From Anisus vortex (taxonomy: Eukaryota; Mollusca; Gastropoda; Planorbidae), in the NCBI GenBank assembly GCA_949126835.1, contig OX421505.1, forward strand, positions 2,537,587-2,601,586: a stretch of 64,000 nucleotides of DNA. Reading direction: 5' to 3'. A model generated the notes under the pieces. That model did not search any database. It was not told where the DNA came from and saw only the letters and a list, made by a program, of their open reading frames with translations. Within the stretch, counting starts at the first letter, position 1. Every line of letters starts with the position of its first letter. Positions 62,901-64,000 of this stretch are shown piece by piece. The translations under genes were made by a program, and so were the position numbers.

Positions 62901-63623
62901 TTTGCCTACTATAGTACCATTCCGTGGGGTTGCATCAAGAATATAAAAAAACACACTATAAAATAGGCAATAAATGCTACCAAACATTAATTTACTATAT
63001 TAGGCAGGCATGCTGTCTGGAACTTAAAAACTAAAAGAAGATTTTTATAATTTGAACAAGTCAATATTCAGGACTAATAACTGTAGCATCATTGGTCAAA
63101 TTAAGGAACATTTTATTGAAGAAGGTAAAAAAACAAAAAAAAAAGCTAAGTAGTAACAATACATGAAGCATAAAATACATGAAATACATTAAATAATCTT
63201 CTAAAATACTTATAAAAACTGTGATAGAAGCATTTTTCAAAACTGTATGCAAATATGGAATTCATATCAATGATCTTTCTTCTTGATTGGCTTTCAGTCA
63301 TGGAATGGTTTGACTGAAGTAGCCAGAAAAAAACAACAGCTCAACTTGAATCTCTGTAGACTCAAACTCAATGTATAATGTGCACATTTAGCAGATTAAA
63401 AAAGTTATTCTGTTATTATAGCAGTCAAGCTTAGAAGATGAATAAGATCATCATCATATAATTTTTTTCTTTTCTCTTTCAACGCTAATCCCTTATATAT
63501 ACAGCTGCTCTGATGATTAAAATTAATGAAAGCCGTTTCTTCTTTCAGGAAGGGCTGGTGGAAGGCCAGCCTCTCAGGCGGGGTCTGTTCCCGCTGAGCT
63601 TCGTCACCCCGGTGATCGAATGA
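5865..63623 (+). CDS. ASAP: ASAP-family Arf GTPase-activating protein (BAR-PH-ArfGAP-ANK-Pro-SH3), complete coding span, 30 exons
   Basis: The family stimulates GTP hydrolysis on Arf GTPases at membranes and links this to actin, focal adhesions and endocytic traffic. The spliced product is 986 residues (human ASAP2 is of similar length). It has a BAR region (about 1-280), a PH domain (about 304-400), an ArfGAP zinc finger with Cys440, Cys443, Cys460, Cys463 and arginine finger Arg468, ankyrin repeats (about 555-680), an acidic patch (703-717), a proline-rich stretch (813-830, with the SH3-ligand motif PPLPPR), and a C-terminal SH3 (about 925-986, ALYDC and a tryptophan pair). All 29 introns are GT/AG and all phases close without a stop. 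An in-frame TAG at 5829 lies upstream of the chosen ATG. ASAP is favoured over ACAP because of the SH3 and proline-rich tail. It looks slightly closer to ASAP2 (no long run of repeated proline motifs), but an invertebrate gene is probably a co-orthologue of both. Confidence 0.95.
7095..8545. mobile_element. Candidate non-autonomous DNA transposon with 4-bp target duplication
   Basis: 14-bp perfect terminal inverted repeats, GGCAGGTTTCACAA at 7095 and its complement ending at 8545, flanked by ATAA on both sides (7091-7094, 8546-8549). The interior is AT-rich with no transposase frame. The superfamily is unknown to me; a 4-bp duplication has few precedents and could be coincidental in AT-rich DNA. 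Confidence 0.6.
8598..8763 (-). mobile_element. tRNA-derived SINE, 3' part
   Basis: Inverse orientation of the family body: AAGTAAAGTACC, GGTGAAGCAGTGTTCACC, GTGTGGCCAGCACAATGCCC, TACCCATCAGAGCTGG. The tRNA-like head is missing. Confidence 0.8.
10031..10148 (+). mobile_element. SINE 3' fragment
   Basis: Family tail in sense orientation: CTGGGCATTGTTCTGGCCAC, GCCATGGCCACAGAAACTGG, ending GGGATACTTTACTTA. Confidence 0.75.
11011..11083 (+). CDS. ASAP: ASAP exon 2 (BAR)
   Basis: Residues 40-64 plus one base of codon 65. Encodes [20 protein letters not shown], the conserved 'KKSVKA' helix of the ASAP BAR region. Acceptor TTTGTTTCAG, donor ACA|GTAAGT. Confidence 0.93.
11084..13091 (+). other. Intron 2
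   Basis: Contains the TTAA-flanked MITE at 12461-13030. The rest is AT-rich with homopolymers, and I see no other feature. Confidence 0.7.
12461..13030. mobile_element. piggyBac-like MITE (TTAA target sites)
   Basis: 570 bp between TTAA at 12457-12460 and TTAA at 13031-13034. Ends CCCTTCCAGT and the complement of CCCTTCCTGT (9 of 10). The sub-terminal CCCGGGCG motif is shared with the copy at 4159. TTAA duplication plus CCC-type ends fit piggyBac; Kolobok also uses TTAA. No transposase frame. Confidence 0.75.
13092..13178 (+). CDS. ASAP: ASAP exon 3 (BAR)
   Basis: Residues 65-93, including [17 protein letters not shown] and ending NRDHEQEI. Acceptor CTTTCATAG, donor ATAG|GTGGGT, phase 1. 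Confidence 0.92.
   Translation, partial: HMYPAMPLLLKTWNVWATLPRTGTMNKR
13179..13593 (+). other. Intron 3
   Basis: 415 bp, AT-rich; nothing recognised. Confidence 0.7.
13594..13655 (+). CDS. ASAP: ASAP exon 4 (BAR)
   Basis: Completes codon 94 and encodes [20 protein letters not shown], matching the F-KFS--TKEL pattern of the family. Donor AATATG|GTAAAT, phase 0. Confidence 0.93.
13656..14148 (+). other. Intron 4
   Basis: 493 bp. A relatively GC-rich block around 13710-13970 opens two short frames. It resembles no family I recognise and no matching splice signals place it in the transcript. Confidence 0.6.
14149..14273 (+). CDS. ASAP: ASAP exon 5 (BAR)
   Basis: Encodes [20 protein letters not shown] followed by the near-invariant [17 protein letters not shown] motif of ASAP proteins. 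Donor TT|GTAAGT, phase 2. Confidence 0.96.
14274..14652 (+). other. Intron 5
   Basis: 379 bp, AT-rich; nothing recognised. Confidence 0.7.
14653..14728 (+). CDS. ASAP: ASAP exon 6 (BAR)
   Basis: Lysine-rich helix with [20 protein letters not shown] and ISGAE. Family proteins have the equivalent KIEKEK...GMIRTEI-GAE. Donor GAG|GTTAGA, phase 0. Confidence 0.93.
14781..15120. mobile_element. DNA-transposon relic in intron 6
   Basis: CCGG-rich ends (TTAACCGGATTCCGG on the left; CCGGAATTCCAGTTTCCG and TTAAACATCCCTAG on the right) around an AT-rich interior. The right end matches the fragment at 4610-4672. The left terminus is eroded, so the target duplication cannot be read. Confidence 0.5.
15222..15275 (+). 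CDS. ASAP: ASAP exon 7 (BAR)
   Basis: 18 codons: [18 protein letters not shown], one of the best conserved segments of the family. Acceptor TTTTCAG, donor GAA|GTGAGT, phase 0. Confidence 0.96.
15297..17524. mobile_element. 2.2-kb DNA transposon with 6-bp target duplication
   Basis: Ends CAGGGTTCCCGC and the complement of CAGGGTTCCTGC, flanked by TATTTT on both sides (15291-15296, 17525-17530). Sub-terminal CCTCCTGAAA repeats occur at both ends (15312-15410 and 17463-17500). No transposase frame. A degraded copy of the mariner-like MITE family is nested at about 16600-16815. It begins only 21 bp after exon 7. Ends of CAG/CTG type suggest the hAT superfamily, but the duplication length is not the usual 8 bp. 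Confidence 0.75.
16600..16815 (-). mobile_element. Degraded copy of the TA-flanked MITE at 39031
   Basis: Matches, in reverse orientation, the interior of 39031-39456 over roughly 150 bp, for example GGAAAGTTTCCAAAT and GGGTGAATATTTAGTAAC, then GGATGCAACTTAT. A poly-C run interrupts it. Its termini are eroded. Confidence 0.75.
17685..18335. repeat. 91/92-bp tandem repeat, about 7 copies
   Basis: Units begin GATATTTAATTTGACCAGAG and include CAGTGCAATTCCTG. Copies differ mainly by one C in a CC/CCC run and an A/G in TATA(A/G)TTTG. Lies in intron 7. Confidence 0.95.
18868..18953 (+). CDS. ASAP: ASAP exon 8 (BAR)
   Basis: Encodes [20 protein letters not shown] followed by AEYYQVQA, closely matching the family ([16 protein letters not shown]). 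Donor AA|GTAAGT, phase 2. Confidence 0.96.
18954..19555 (+). other. Intron 8, with one transposon-end fragment
   Basis: A segment from 19172 (CAGGGCTCTCACACAACCAG) resembles the left end of the element at 32419. No right end or target duplication was found. Otherwise AT-rich. Confidence 0.5.
19556..19715 (+). CDS. ASAP: ASAP exon 9 (end of BAR)
   Basis: Encodes [20 protein letters not shown], then [20 protein letters not shown] and [14 protein letters not shown], the last BAR helix. Family equivalent: FFQDGL...EK-QL--LRD--KS. Donor GAA|GTAAGT, phase 0. Residues through 280. Confidence 0.94.
19968..20146 (+). mobile_element. Degenerate SINE
   Basis: Family body in sense: CCTGATTCTACCCAGC, GGTACCTGGCATTAG, GTGCTGGCCACACAATCC, GGGATACTTACTT. 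Head lost. Confidence 0.6.
20190..20552. repeat. 52-bp tandem repeat, about 7 copies
   Basis: Unit contains TTTTCTGTATTTTCTCTAAA and CCAGACCAACCATGT. One middle copy is more diverged (TATGTTCGC). Confidence 0.95.
21577..21911. repeat. 56-bp tandem repeat, about 6 copies
   Basis: Unit: TAGTCACAGTTTATTTCTGG then CAGTAAACTTCACACCCACA and GCATTGAATTATCC. Two sub-types alternate, ACAGAGC and ACACAGC. Confidence 0.95.
22330..22586. repeat. 22-bp tandem repeat, about 11 copies
   Basis: Unit AATAATACACATATAAAGCT with small variants (ATACAGGTG). It opens low-complexity frames on the - strand that are not genes. Confidence 0.9.
22677..22923. repeat. 41-bp tandem repeat, 6 copies
   Basis: Unit includes GAGATAGTGTTTAAAGTG and the palindrome AGTGTTAACACT, then ACTTAAAAATATGCT. 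Nearly identical copies. Confidence 0.95.
23060..23278 (-). mobile_element. RTE-like LINE C-terminal fragment
   Basis: On -, a degraded version of the C-terminal motif seen at 35773-36045 ([20 protein letters not shown] matching the [13 protein letters not shown] segment), ending in a (GTAA)-like tail at 23069. Broken frames. Confidence 0.6.
24488..24667 (+). CDS. ASAP: ASAP exon 10 (linker and first half of PH)
   Basis: Residues 281-340. The linker [20 protein letters not shown] leads into [14 protein letters not shown] and KMWLKRKC, the first PH strands with the lysine/arginine lipid-binding pattern (KKSEGR...W322-K-R). Donor GAT|GTAGGT, phase 0. Confidence 0.96.
24668..25126 (+). other. 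Intron 10
   Basis: 459 bp, AT-rich; nothing recognised. Confidence 0.7.
25127..25174 (+). CDS. ASAP: ASAP exon 11 (PH)
   Basis: 16 codons [16 protein letters not shown]; the LNLLTCQVK segment of the family PH domain. Acceptor TATTTCAG, donor AAG|GTAAGA, phase 0. Confidence 0.96.
25175..25871 (+). other. Intron 11
   Basis: 697 bp, AT-rich; short (TA)n near 25835. Nothing else recognised. Confidence 0.7.
25872..25923 (+). CDS. ASAP: ASAP exon 12 (PH)
   Basis: Encodes [17 protein letters not shown], matching KKCFDLIS of family members. Donor TCAG|GTGAGT, phase 1. Confidence 0.95.
25924..26389 (+). other. Intron 12
   Basis: 466 bp, AT-rich; nothing recognised. Confidence 0.7.
26390..26438 (+). 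CDS. ASAP: ASAP exon 13 (PH)
   Basis: Encodes [16 protein letters not shown], the R-TYHFQAED PH signature. Donor GA|GTGAGT, phase 2. Confidence 0.96.
26439..26818 (+). other. Intron 13
   Basis: 380 bp, AT-rich; nothing recognised. Confidence 0.7.
26819..26988 (+). CDS. ASAP: ASAP exon 14 (end of PH, start of ArfGAP)
   Basis: Starts with the terminal PH tryptophan (EW391ISVLSNAKE), runs through a linker, and ends in [11 protein letters not shown]. Cys440 and Cys443 are the first zinc pair of the CX2CX16CX2C finger. Acceptor TTTATAAG (weak polypyrimidine but preceded by a C-rich tract), donor CCAG|GTAAAC, phase 1. Confidence 0.96.
27454..27515 (+). mobile_element. CR1-like LINE 3'-terminal fragment
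   Basis: CTCAAACCACAGATAAGCGT then AGGCCGCAATA and ACATATAAGATAA match the extreme 3' end of the LINE at 40796-43340. Confidence 0.75.
27523..27771 (-). mobile_element. tRNA-derived SINE, nearly full length
   Basis: Reverse orientation, from the 3' end (AAGTTAAGTATCCAGTCAGA) through the body to the B-box region (GGATTTGAACCC). Confidence 0.85.
27916..28049 (+). CDS. ASAP: ASAP exon 15 (ArfGAP catalytic core)
   Basis: Residues 447-491. [20 protein letters not shown] then [13 protein letters not shown]. Cys460 and Cys463 complete the zinc finger; Arg468 in GIHRELGVH is the arginine finger required for GAP activity in this family; Trp450 lies in the conserved P-W-S motif. All key residues are intact, so an active GAP is inferred. 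Donor CTG|GTACGT, phase 0. Confidence 0.97.
28110..28262 (-). mobile_element. Degenerate SINE fragment
   Basis: Reverse-orientation body, much diverged: AGTGAAGCAAAAAGTTCACC, GCAATGTGCCCGGCCGCC, GTGCCCATCAGATTTGGGTA. Confidence 0.6.
29005..29658 (+). mobile_element. DNA transposon, CAGACATGCC family, copy 1 (6-bp target duplication)
   Basis: 654 bp, ends CAGACATGCCTACC and the complement of CAGACATCCCTACC, flanked by GATACG on both sides (28999-29004, 29659-29664). Sub-terminal GTTCCGCTTTT repeats. An internal frame from the ATG at 29297 begins [10 protein letters not shown] and contains a CSNCKK motif, as in copy 2. It may be the N-terminal remnant of a transposase. Close homologue at 61954-62627. 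Confidence 0.85.
29742..29845 (+). CDS. ASAP: ASAP exon 16 (end of ArfGAP)
   Basis: Encodes [20 protein letters not shown] then [15 protein letters not shown], matching LA-NIGN-FNEIME...KP-P-S-M. Donor AT|GTGAGT, phase 2. Confidence 0.95.
30172..31463. mobile_element. hAT-like non-autonomous transposon
   Basis: Ends CAGGGGTCGGCAACC and its exact complement, with flanking 8-mers AACTACAG and AACGATAG (6 of 8 identical), as expected for an aged 8-bp hAT duplication. Sub-terminal GGCAC motifs at both ends. The AT-rich interior has no transposase. Confidence 0.8.
32419..34335. mobile_element. 1.9-kb DNA transposon with 6-bp target duplication
   Basis: 13-bp ends CAGGGTTCTCACA and its complement, flanked by CTAGTA on both sides (32413-32418, 34336-34341). 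Sub-terminal GTCGGGAAA and AGTCTGGA motifs. No transposase frame. Related ends occur at 19172 and 29900. Confidence 0.8.
35279..35707. repeat. 36-bp tandem repeat, 12 copies
   Basis: Unit CCTTGTAGGAATGTAAAAT then (T/G)ATCACAGATGACAATT. A thirteenth partial unit lies beyond the LINE at 37301-37328, so the LINE inserted into the array. A period divisible by 3 leaves a long but spurious open frame on -. Confidence 0.95.
35725..37297 (-). pseudogene. 5'-truncated RTE-like LINE: reverse transcriptase and C-terminal domain, one frameshift
   Basis: On -, about 380 residues of reverse transcriptase from [13 protein letters not shown] through [38 protein letters not shown] and catalytic FADD (36542-36553), then YLGSIVDK and LYGAETW. 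A frameshift near 36130 separates this from a C-terminal segment with [23 protein letters not shown] and LAQDRDAWR. The endonuclease is missing. A 12-bp duplication AAATACCCTTGT flanks it (35713-35724, 37298-37309). The catalytic motif is intact, so insertion is fairly recent. RTE-like is my assignment from motifs. Confidence 0.85.
37378..38511. repeat. 47-bp tandem repeat, about 20 copies, interrupted by a MITE
   Basis: Unit ATCTAAAGGCCTTTTGAAGA then TAGATAGGCTTTTTCATCAT and ATAGGTC. Variants (AGACAGG, AGATGGG, CATTATA) cluster in runs, suggesting unequal exchange. The hAT MITE sits in the first units. Confidence 0.95.
37402..37598. mobile_element. hAT-like MITE with perfect 8-bp target duplication
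   Basis: 197 bp, ends CAGTGATGGCGAACC and the complement of CAGCGATGGCGAACC, flanked by ATATAGGT on both sides (37394-37401, 37599-37606). The duplicated 8-mer occurs once per normal array unit, confirming insertion into the array. Sub-terminal GCGTGCC motifs at both ends. Confidence 0.92.
38544..38806 (+). mobile_element. tRNA-derived SINE
   Basis: Head with B box GGTTTGAATCC, body GTGTCCCTGAGTCTACCCAG, GGCGGCTGGGCATTGTGCTG, tail GGGATACTTTACTTT. Confidence 0.9.
39031..39456. mobile_element. mariner/pogo-like MITE (TA target site)
   Basis: Ends CCGTATATACTCGCGTATAA and its complement, directly flanked by TA (39029-39030, 39457-39458). Sub-terminal TATAAGTCGCAC copies. 426 bp, no coding capacity. 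A degraded relative lies at 16600-16815. TA duplication suggests Tc1/mariner or pogo. Confidence 0.85.
39541..39602. repeat. 16-bp tandem repeat, 4 copies
   Basis: Unit AGATAGCCTTTTTAGT in intron 16 shortly before exon 17. Confidence 0.9.
39714..39894 (+). CDS. ASAP: ASAP exon 17 (start of ankyrin region)
   Basis: Encodes [20 protein letters not shown], a helical linker, then [20 protein letters not shown] and [10 protein letters not shown], the first ankyrin-like repeat. Donor ATG|GTCAGT, phase 0. Confidence 0.95.
39895..40644 (+). other. Intron 17
   Basis: A degenerate, roughly 21-bp repeat (GCTGTGTTAATCTGGTG) spans about 39953-40125. The rest is AT-rich. Confidence 0.7.
40645..40736 (+). 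CDS. ASAP: ASAP exon 18 (ankyrin)
   Basis: [20 protein letters not shown] then [10 protein letters not shown]; the G-TALHLA ankyrin signature. The insert seen before ETALHLA in vertebrate proteins is shorter here. Donor AT|GTAAGT, phase 2. Confidence 0.95.
40796..43340 (+). pseudogene. 5'-truncated CR1-like LINE (endonuclease C-terminus and reverse transcriptase), inactivated
   Basis: Starts inside the endonuclease ([28 protein letters not shown]), then reverse transcriptase motifs [66 protein letters not shown] and a C-terminal RYLG-like and [12 protein letters not shown] region. Lesions: an in-frame TAA at 41547; the catalytic FADD is FAND at 42468-42479; a pair of compensating frameshifts near 42525 and 42597. 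The 3' end carries a short TAAGATAAGATAAG tail (43327-43340). Sense orientation to ASAP. Several 3' fragments of the same family are scattered in this locus. Confidence 0.9.
44855..45043 (-). mobile_element. CR1-like LINE 3'-end fragment
   Basis: Reverse of the LINE 3' end: TCTTATATGTTACAGAC, CCTACGCTTATCCGTGGTTG, AAGTTATTGGTTTTTCTGG, GAAGAAAGAGAAC. Confidence 0.75.
45235..45421 (+). CDS. ASAP: ASAP exon 19 (ankyrin)
   Basis: Residues 618-679: [34 protein letters not shown] and [13 protein letters not shown], two ankyrin repeats. The acceptor after GCAG is fixed by frame, because the AG two bases later would bring in a stop. Donor TTG|GTATGA, phase 0. Confidence 0.95.
45422..45984 (+). other. 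Intron 19
   Basis: AT-rich, with a CR1-like LINE 3' fragment at 45602-45843. Confidence 0.7.
45602..45843 (+). mobile_element. CR1-like LINE 3'-end fragment
   Basis: Matches the last 240 bp of the LINE at 40796-43340 (TGCGAGAACAAATGCATATA, TTCTTCCCAAGTGGCA, GGGTTGCCTGAACAAACC), with degraded frame. Confidence 0.85.
45985..46053 (+). CDS. ASAP: ASAP exon 20
   Basis: 23 codons, [23 protein letters not shown], matching the L-QAL-G...H-W segment after the ankyrin repeats. Donor GGG|GTGAGT, phase 0. Confidence 0.94.
46206..46250 (+). CDS. ASAP: ASAP exon 21 (acidic patch)
   Basis: 15 codons, [15 protein letters not shown]. The family has a comparable acidic DESDDDMDEK stretch here. Donor GAT|GTGAGT, phase 0; the preceding intron is only 152 bp. 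Confidence 0.93.
46306..46466. repeat. 19-bp tandem repeat, about 8 copies
   Basis: Unit GATTAAGTGAGACATACAG, copies almost identical. Confidence 0.95.
47266..49293. repeat. 75-bp minisatellite, 27 near-identical copies
   Basis: Unit includes GATAAGAATACGCCTTTGAT, AATG(C/G)ATGTCTGTATACTT and GAGCAGTGATTCAAATGGTT. Only a few variants: C/G at one site (unit 8, 13, 17, 18 and 24-27 carry G), A/G in unit 3, one indel after unit 16, and G/A in the last unit. The 75-bp period keeps one frame open for hundreds of codons (repeat MDKNTPLIM(H/D)VCILESS), broken by the indel. The array stops 57 bp before exon 22. I treat it as non-coding. Confidence 0.97.
49351..49444 (+). CDS. ASAP: ASAP exon 22 (linker)
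   Basis: [20 protein letters not shown] then [11 protein letters not shown]; a serine/arginine-rich linker. Upstream a TATTAAT branch-site-like word and C/T tract precede CTCCCAG. Donor ACAA|GTAAGT, phase 1. Confidence 0.9.
49445..51107 (+). other. Intron 22
   Basis: 1.66 kb of AT-rich sequence with homopolymers. No repeat family or exon recognised. Confidence 0.7.
51108..51209 (+). CDS. ASAP: ASAP exon 23 (Ser-rich linker)
   Basis: Encodes [20 protein letters not shown] then [13 protein letters not shown], a likely phospho-regulated serine cluster. Donor TCGG|GTGAGT, phase 1. The frame stays open about 20 codons past this donor, but no better downstream donor was seen. Confidence 0.9.
51505..51620 (+). 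mobile_element. Degraded CR1-like LINE fragment
   Basis: AGAGTAAAATCACTAAATTT and AAGTTAGTAATAATGCAT correspond to the region around 42960-43050 of the LINE. Confidence 0.55.
51696..51945 (+). mobile_element. tRNA-derived SINE
   Basis: Head with GTTCAAATCC B box, body TCCCTGAGTCTACGTAGC, GGCGGCTGGGCATTGTGCTG, tail GATTTGGTCTGACAAGATG. Confidence 0.9.
51975..52175 (-). mobile_element. Two CR1-like LINE 3' ends in inverted arrangement
   Basis: GTTAAGTTACTGGTTTTCC...GGTAACCCATTCTATGCC on one side, and GGGCACACAATGGGTTACC...ACTTAACATGATC on the other, are inverted partial copies of the same LINE 3' segment. Confidence 0.55.
52796..52993. mobile_element. hAT-like MITE with 8-bp target duplication
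   Basis: 198 bp, ends CAGGGCTCTGCAACC and, in complement, CAGAGGATCGACAACC. Flanks TTATAGAA and TTATAGGG share 6 of 8 bases. Sub-terminal GTGCC/GGCAC motifs as in the other hAT-like copies. Confidence 0.75.
53213..53227 (+). CDS. ASAP: Candidate 15-nt in-frame microexon of ASAP
   Basis: GCCAGTTTTTGGCTG sits between a 3' splice site (pyrimidine-rich tract, ...TGTAG) and a consensus donor GTAAGT. Being 15 nt and entered in phase 1, it would insert five residues (GQFLA) between exons 23 and 24 without changing frame. Prediction from splice signals only; it could be chance. Confidence 0.4.
54431..54680 (+). mobile_element. tRNA-derived SINE
   Basis: B box GGTTCGAATCC (perfect), GGAGGGTGTCCCTGAGTCTA, GCGGCTGGGCATTGTGCTGG, tail GGGTACTTTACTTA. 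Confidence 0.92.
54984..55132. repeat. Perfect 74-bp inverted repeat with 1-nt spacer
   Basis: Left arm 54984-55057 and right arm 55059-55132 are exact complements by base-by-base reading, with a single A at 55058. The outer core begins GGGCCGTATTGCTGCTGAGA. The arms end AAT/ATT, so AT flanks GGGCC on both sides, which would fit a MITE with a 2-bp AT duplication (as reported for ISL2EU). An assembly fold-back artefact is also possible. Confidence 0.92.
55629..55800 (+). CDS. ASAP: ASAP exon 24 (proline-rich)
   Basis: Residues 783-840, including [27 protein letters not shown] and [14 protein letters not shown] is a class II SH3-ligand pattern. Markedly more GC-rich than neighbouring introns. 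Acceptor TTTACCAG, donor AA|GTGAGT, phase 2. Confidence 0.94.
55861..55960 (+). mobile_element. CR1-like LINE 3'-terminal fragment
   Basis: TCATTTAAAACACTTTGTTA, AATGCAAGACTAGACTCAAA and CCAAGGATAAG match the LINE 3' end at 43240-43290. Confidence 0.75.
56138..56510 (-). mobile_element. LINE 3'-terminal fragment (second tail family)
   Basis: On -, a degraded C-terminus with [13 protein letters not shown] (the common RNSF-P-A-R-LN motif) precedes a 3' end with ATCAATAAAGCAATCTTATC. The 3' part has a second copy at 551-745. Confidence 0.7.
56721..56984 (+). mobile_element. tRNA-derived SINE, diverged
   Basis: B-box-like GATTTGAGTCC, GAGGGTGTCCCTGAGTCTAC, tail with TTTGTCTGATAGGGGCACTG. Confidence 0.8.
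57006..57282 (+). mobile_element. tRNA-derived SINE
   Basis: Second SINE about 20 bp after the previous one. Body TCTACCCAGCTCTGATGGGT, tail GCCATGGCCACAGAAACTGG. Confidence 0.88.
57482..57582 (+). CDS. ASAP: ASAP exon 25, with two tandem donors
   Basis: Encodes [20 protein letters not shown] then TQPPDI. Two donors fit: after 57561 (A|GTAAGT, stronger) or after 57582 (AG|GTAGGA). Both leave phase 1. The longer form adds seven residues (SKSVMAA). Coordinates given are for the longer form. KRTISEP is a basophilic-kinase or 14-3-3-like serine context (inference). Confidence 0.88.
57885..58075. repeat. 27-bp tandem repeat, about 7 copies
   Basis: Unit CTAGCTGGTATCTTATTCTA plus CTTGAAC, with small substitutions. 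Confidence 0.95.
58383..58643 (+). mobile_element. tRNA-derived SINE, best-preserved promoter
   Basis: A-box-like TGGCAGAGCGC at 58389-58399 and a perfect B box GGTTCAAATCC at 58434-58444, about 35 bp apart, as in tRNA-derived pol III promoters. Full body and tail GACGGGATACTTTACT. Confidence 0.93.
58706..58751 (+). CDS. ASAP: ASAP exon 26
   Basis: [15 protein letters not shown], linker residues 874-888. Acceptor TTTTTCTATTAG, donor AAAAG|GTGAGT, phase 2. Supported by phase and splice signals rather than by conserved sequence. Confidence 0.8.
58752..59410 (+). other. Intron 26
   Basis: 659 bp, AT-rich; nothing recognised. Confidence 0.7.
59411..59454 (+). CDS. ASAP: ASAP exon 27
   Basis: [15 protein letters not shown], with a basic serine motif RRFS. 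Acceptor TTTTTTTCAG, donor GGG|GTAAAT, phase 1; 44 nt fits the frame exactly. Confidence 0.82.
59591..59646 (+). CDS. ASAP: ASAP exon 28
   Basis: [19 protein letters not shown], the last linker before SH3. Acceptor TTCCTCTCAG, donor CAA|GTAAGC, phase 0. Confidence 0.85.
60165..60328. repeat. 17-bp minisatellite, 9 copies plus a partial
   Basis: Unit GGCAGGGATTGGTCAGC, apparently identical copies. The flanks (60110-60164 and 60328-60400) match 2570-2740, where this unit is single and diverged. Confidence 0.95.
60786..60995 (-). mobile_element. LINE C-terminal fragment, copy of 4690-4910
   Basis: CTCGCGCACCTTGGACCGC, TCTGTGAGGGTGGCTTCTGC and CAAGGGATGATG(A/G)CGCAGTC are shared with 4690-4910. 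On - it shows the charged LINE C-terminus. A (T)n run follows. Confidence 0.65.
61216..61523 (-). mobile_element. tRNA-derived SINE with a small internal duplication
   Basis: Reverse orientation from AAGTAAAGTATCCAGTCAGA to the head (GATTTGAACCCTGGACC). About 40 bp (TACCCAACTTAAGTTAGGTA...) is repeated in tandem around 61340-61405. Confidence 0.9.
61572..61691 (+). CDS. ASAP: ASAP exon 29 (SH3, first part)
   Basis: Residues 923-962: [29 protein letters not shown], five glutamates and WW. ALYDC and the WW pair line the peptide-binding groove of SH3 domains. Tandem acceptors: after 61571 or after TTTCAG at 61577 (loses FQ, same frame). Donor TGG|GTAAGT, phase 0. Confidence 0.96.
61954..62627 (+). 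mobile_element. DNA transposon, CAGACATGCC family, copy 2 (6-bp target duplication)
   Basis: 674 bp, ends CAGACATGCCTACC and the complement of CAGACATGCCAACC, flanked by CATTGT on both sides (61948-61953, 62628-62633). The internal frame from the ATG at 62273 begins [19 protein letters not shown] and runs about 40 residues. Same orientation and organisation as 29005-29658. Confidence 0.88.
63055..63385 (+). mobile_element. Very degraded CR1-like LINE 3' segment
   Basis: Scattered matches to the LINE near 42950-43290 (CATTGGTCAAAT, AAGTAGTAACAATACAT, GACTCAAACTCA). Confidence 0.45.
63549..63623 (+). CDS. ASAP: ASAP exon 30 (SH3 end, stop)
   Basis: [20 protein letters not shown] then PVIE and TGA at 63621-63623. 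The G-R-G-FP-SFV signature closes the SH3 domain, and the protein ends directly after it, as in ASAP1/2. Acceptor TTCTTTCAG. Confidence 0.97.
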   Translation, partial: EGLVEGQPLRRGLFPLSFVTPVIE

Positions 63624-64000
63624 CAGACAGTGGTGTTTAGGTACGACCTGTAGTCCGGAGTTTAACGTTTTGATGCTGGAGAGAGTATAATGTAGAGATT
63701 GGAGAGAAGGACTAGTCCACAAGCCACGGGCCAGGCTGCGCGCATGTTGTCTGCATTCATCAGGAATGATAACCCTGGCTGTTAGGATCACCCGGAAGCA
63801 ATCATATTCGGACAGCTGTTGTAGACACACACACAAAAAGTTATTTTTTGTTTTGTTCCCGTTGACGTGTTGGACCAGAGCTTGCATTTATACCCAAAAT
63901 GACTTTTTAAAACACCATCAACTAAAATGCTAGTAAGCAAACCAACTATAACAATGTTAGTAGAAGGTCATTGTCATCTACTTTTCATTGTTCAATGTGT
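63624..64000 (+). other. ASAP 3' UTR (partial)
   Basis: Contiguous with the stop codon. No AATAAA or ATTAAA polyadenylation signal recognised before the window ends, so the UTR continues beyond 64000. Confidence 0.7.

Larger units (their letters stand above)
61692..63548 (+). other. Intron 29
   Basis: Contains the second CAGACATGCC element and a very degraded CR1-like LINE segment. Otherwise AT-rich. Confidence 0.7.

Noticed and set aside
63405..63887. 160-codon antisense frame over exon 30 and the 3' UTR
   Set aside because: Overlaps the SH3 exon on the opposite strand; no recognisable domain.

Overview
This is a eukaryotic, intron-rich, AT-rich genomic window. It is almost certainly from an invertebrate animal and most likely a mollusc; a heterobranch (pulmonate-type) gastropod is my best inference from the mix of tRNA-derived SINEs, CR1-like and RTE-like LINEs, and the frequent AGGCCTA words. 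Nothing bacterial or viral was seen.

The window holds one host protein-coding gene, apparently complete in its coding part, on the + strand. It is an ASAP-family Arf GTPase-activating protein, a co-orthologue of vertebrate ASAP1/ASAP2, with the order BAR, PH, ArfGAP zinc finger, ankyrin repeats, proline-rich linker, SH3. I reconstructed 30 coding exons by hand, from an ATG at 5865 to a TGA at 63623. They give a continuous frame of 2,961 nt (986 codons plus stop). All junctions use GT/AG and every phase closes. Only about 5% of the 57.8 kb locus is coding. Points of interest in the transcript are a tandem pair of donors on exon 25 (7-residue difference), a tandem pair of acceptors on exon 29 (2 residues), and a candidate 15-nt in-frame microexon at 53213-53227.

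Region by region: 1-5864 is intergenic or 5' flanking sequence full of LINE, SINE and MITE debris. Exon 1 (5865-5981) carries the N-terminus. Exons 2-9 (11011-19715) encode the BAR region, exons 10-14 (24488-26988) the PH domain, and exons 14-16 (26819-29845) the ArfGAP. Intron 16 (9.9 kb) is a nest of transposons and minisatellites. Exons 17-19 (39714-45421) encode the ankyrin repeats. Exons 20-28 (45985-59646) encode the acidic and proline/serine-rich linker, and exons 29-30 (61572-63623) the SH3 domain. The 3' UTR runs off the window; no AATAAA was seen before 64000.

The introns preserve unusually readable transposon boundaries. Two copies of one DNA-transposon family (TIR CAGACATGCC) and two longer elements (TIR CAGGGTTC) are each flanked by a perfect 6-bp target duplication. 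hAT-like MITEs with 8-bp duplications, TTAA-flanked piggyBac-like MITEs, a TA-flanked mariner/pogo-like MITE, a candidate element with a 4-bp duplication, and an RTE-like LINE with a 12-bp duplication inside a minisatellite are also present. There are more than a dozen tandem arrays. The most striking is 27 near-identical 75-bp units ending 57 bp before exon 22. A perfect 74-bp inverted repeat with a 1-nt loop lies at 54984-55132.
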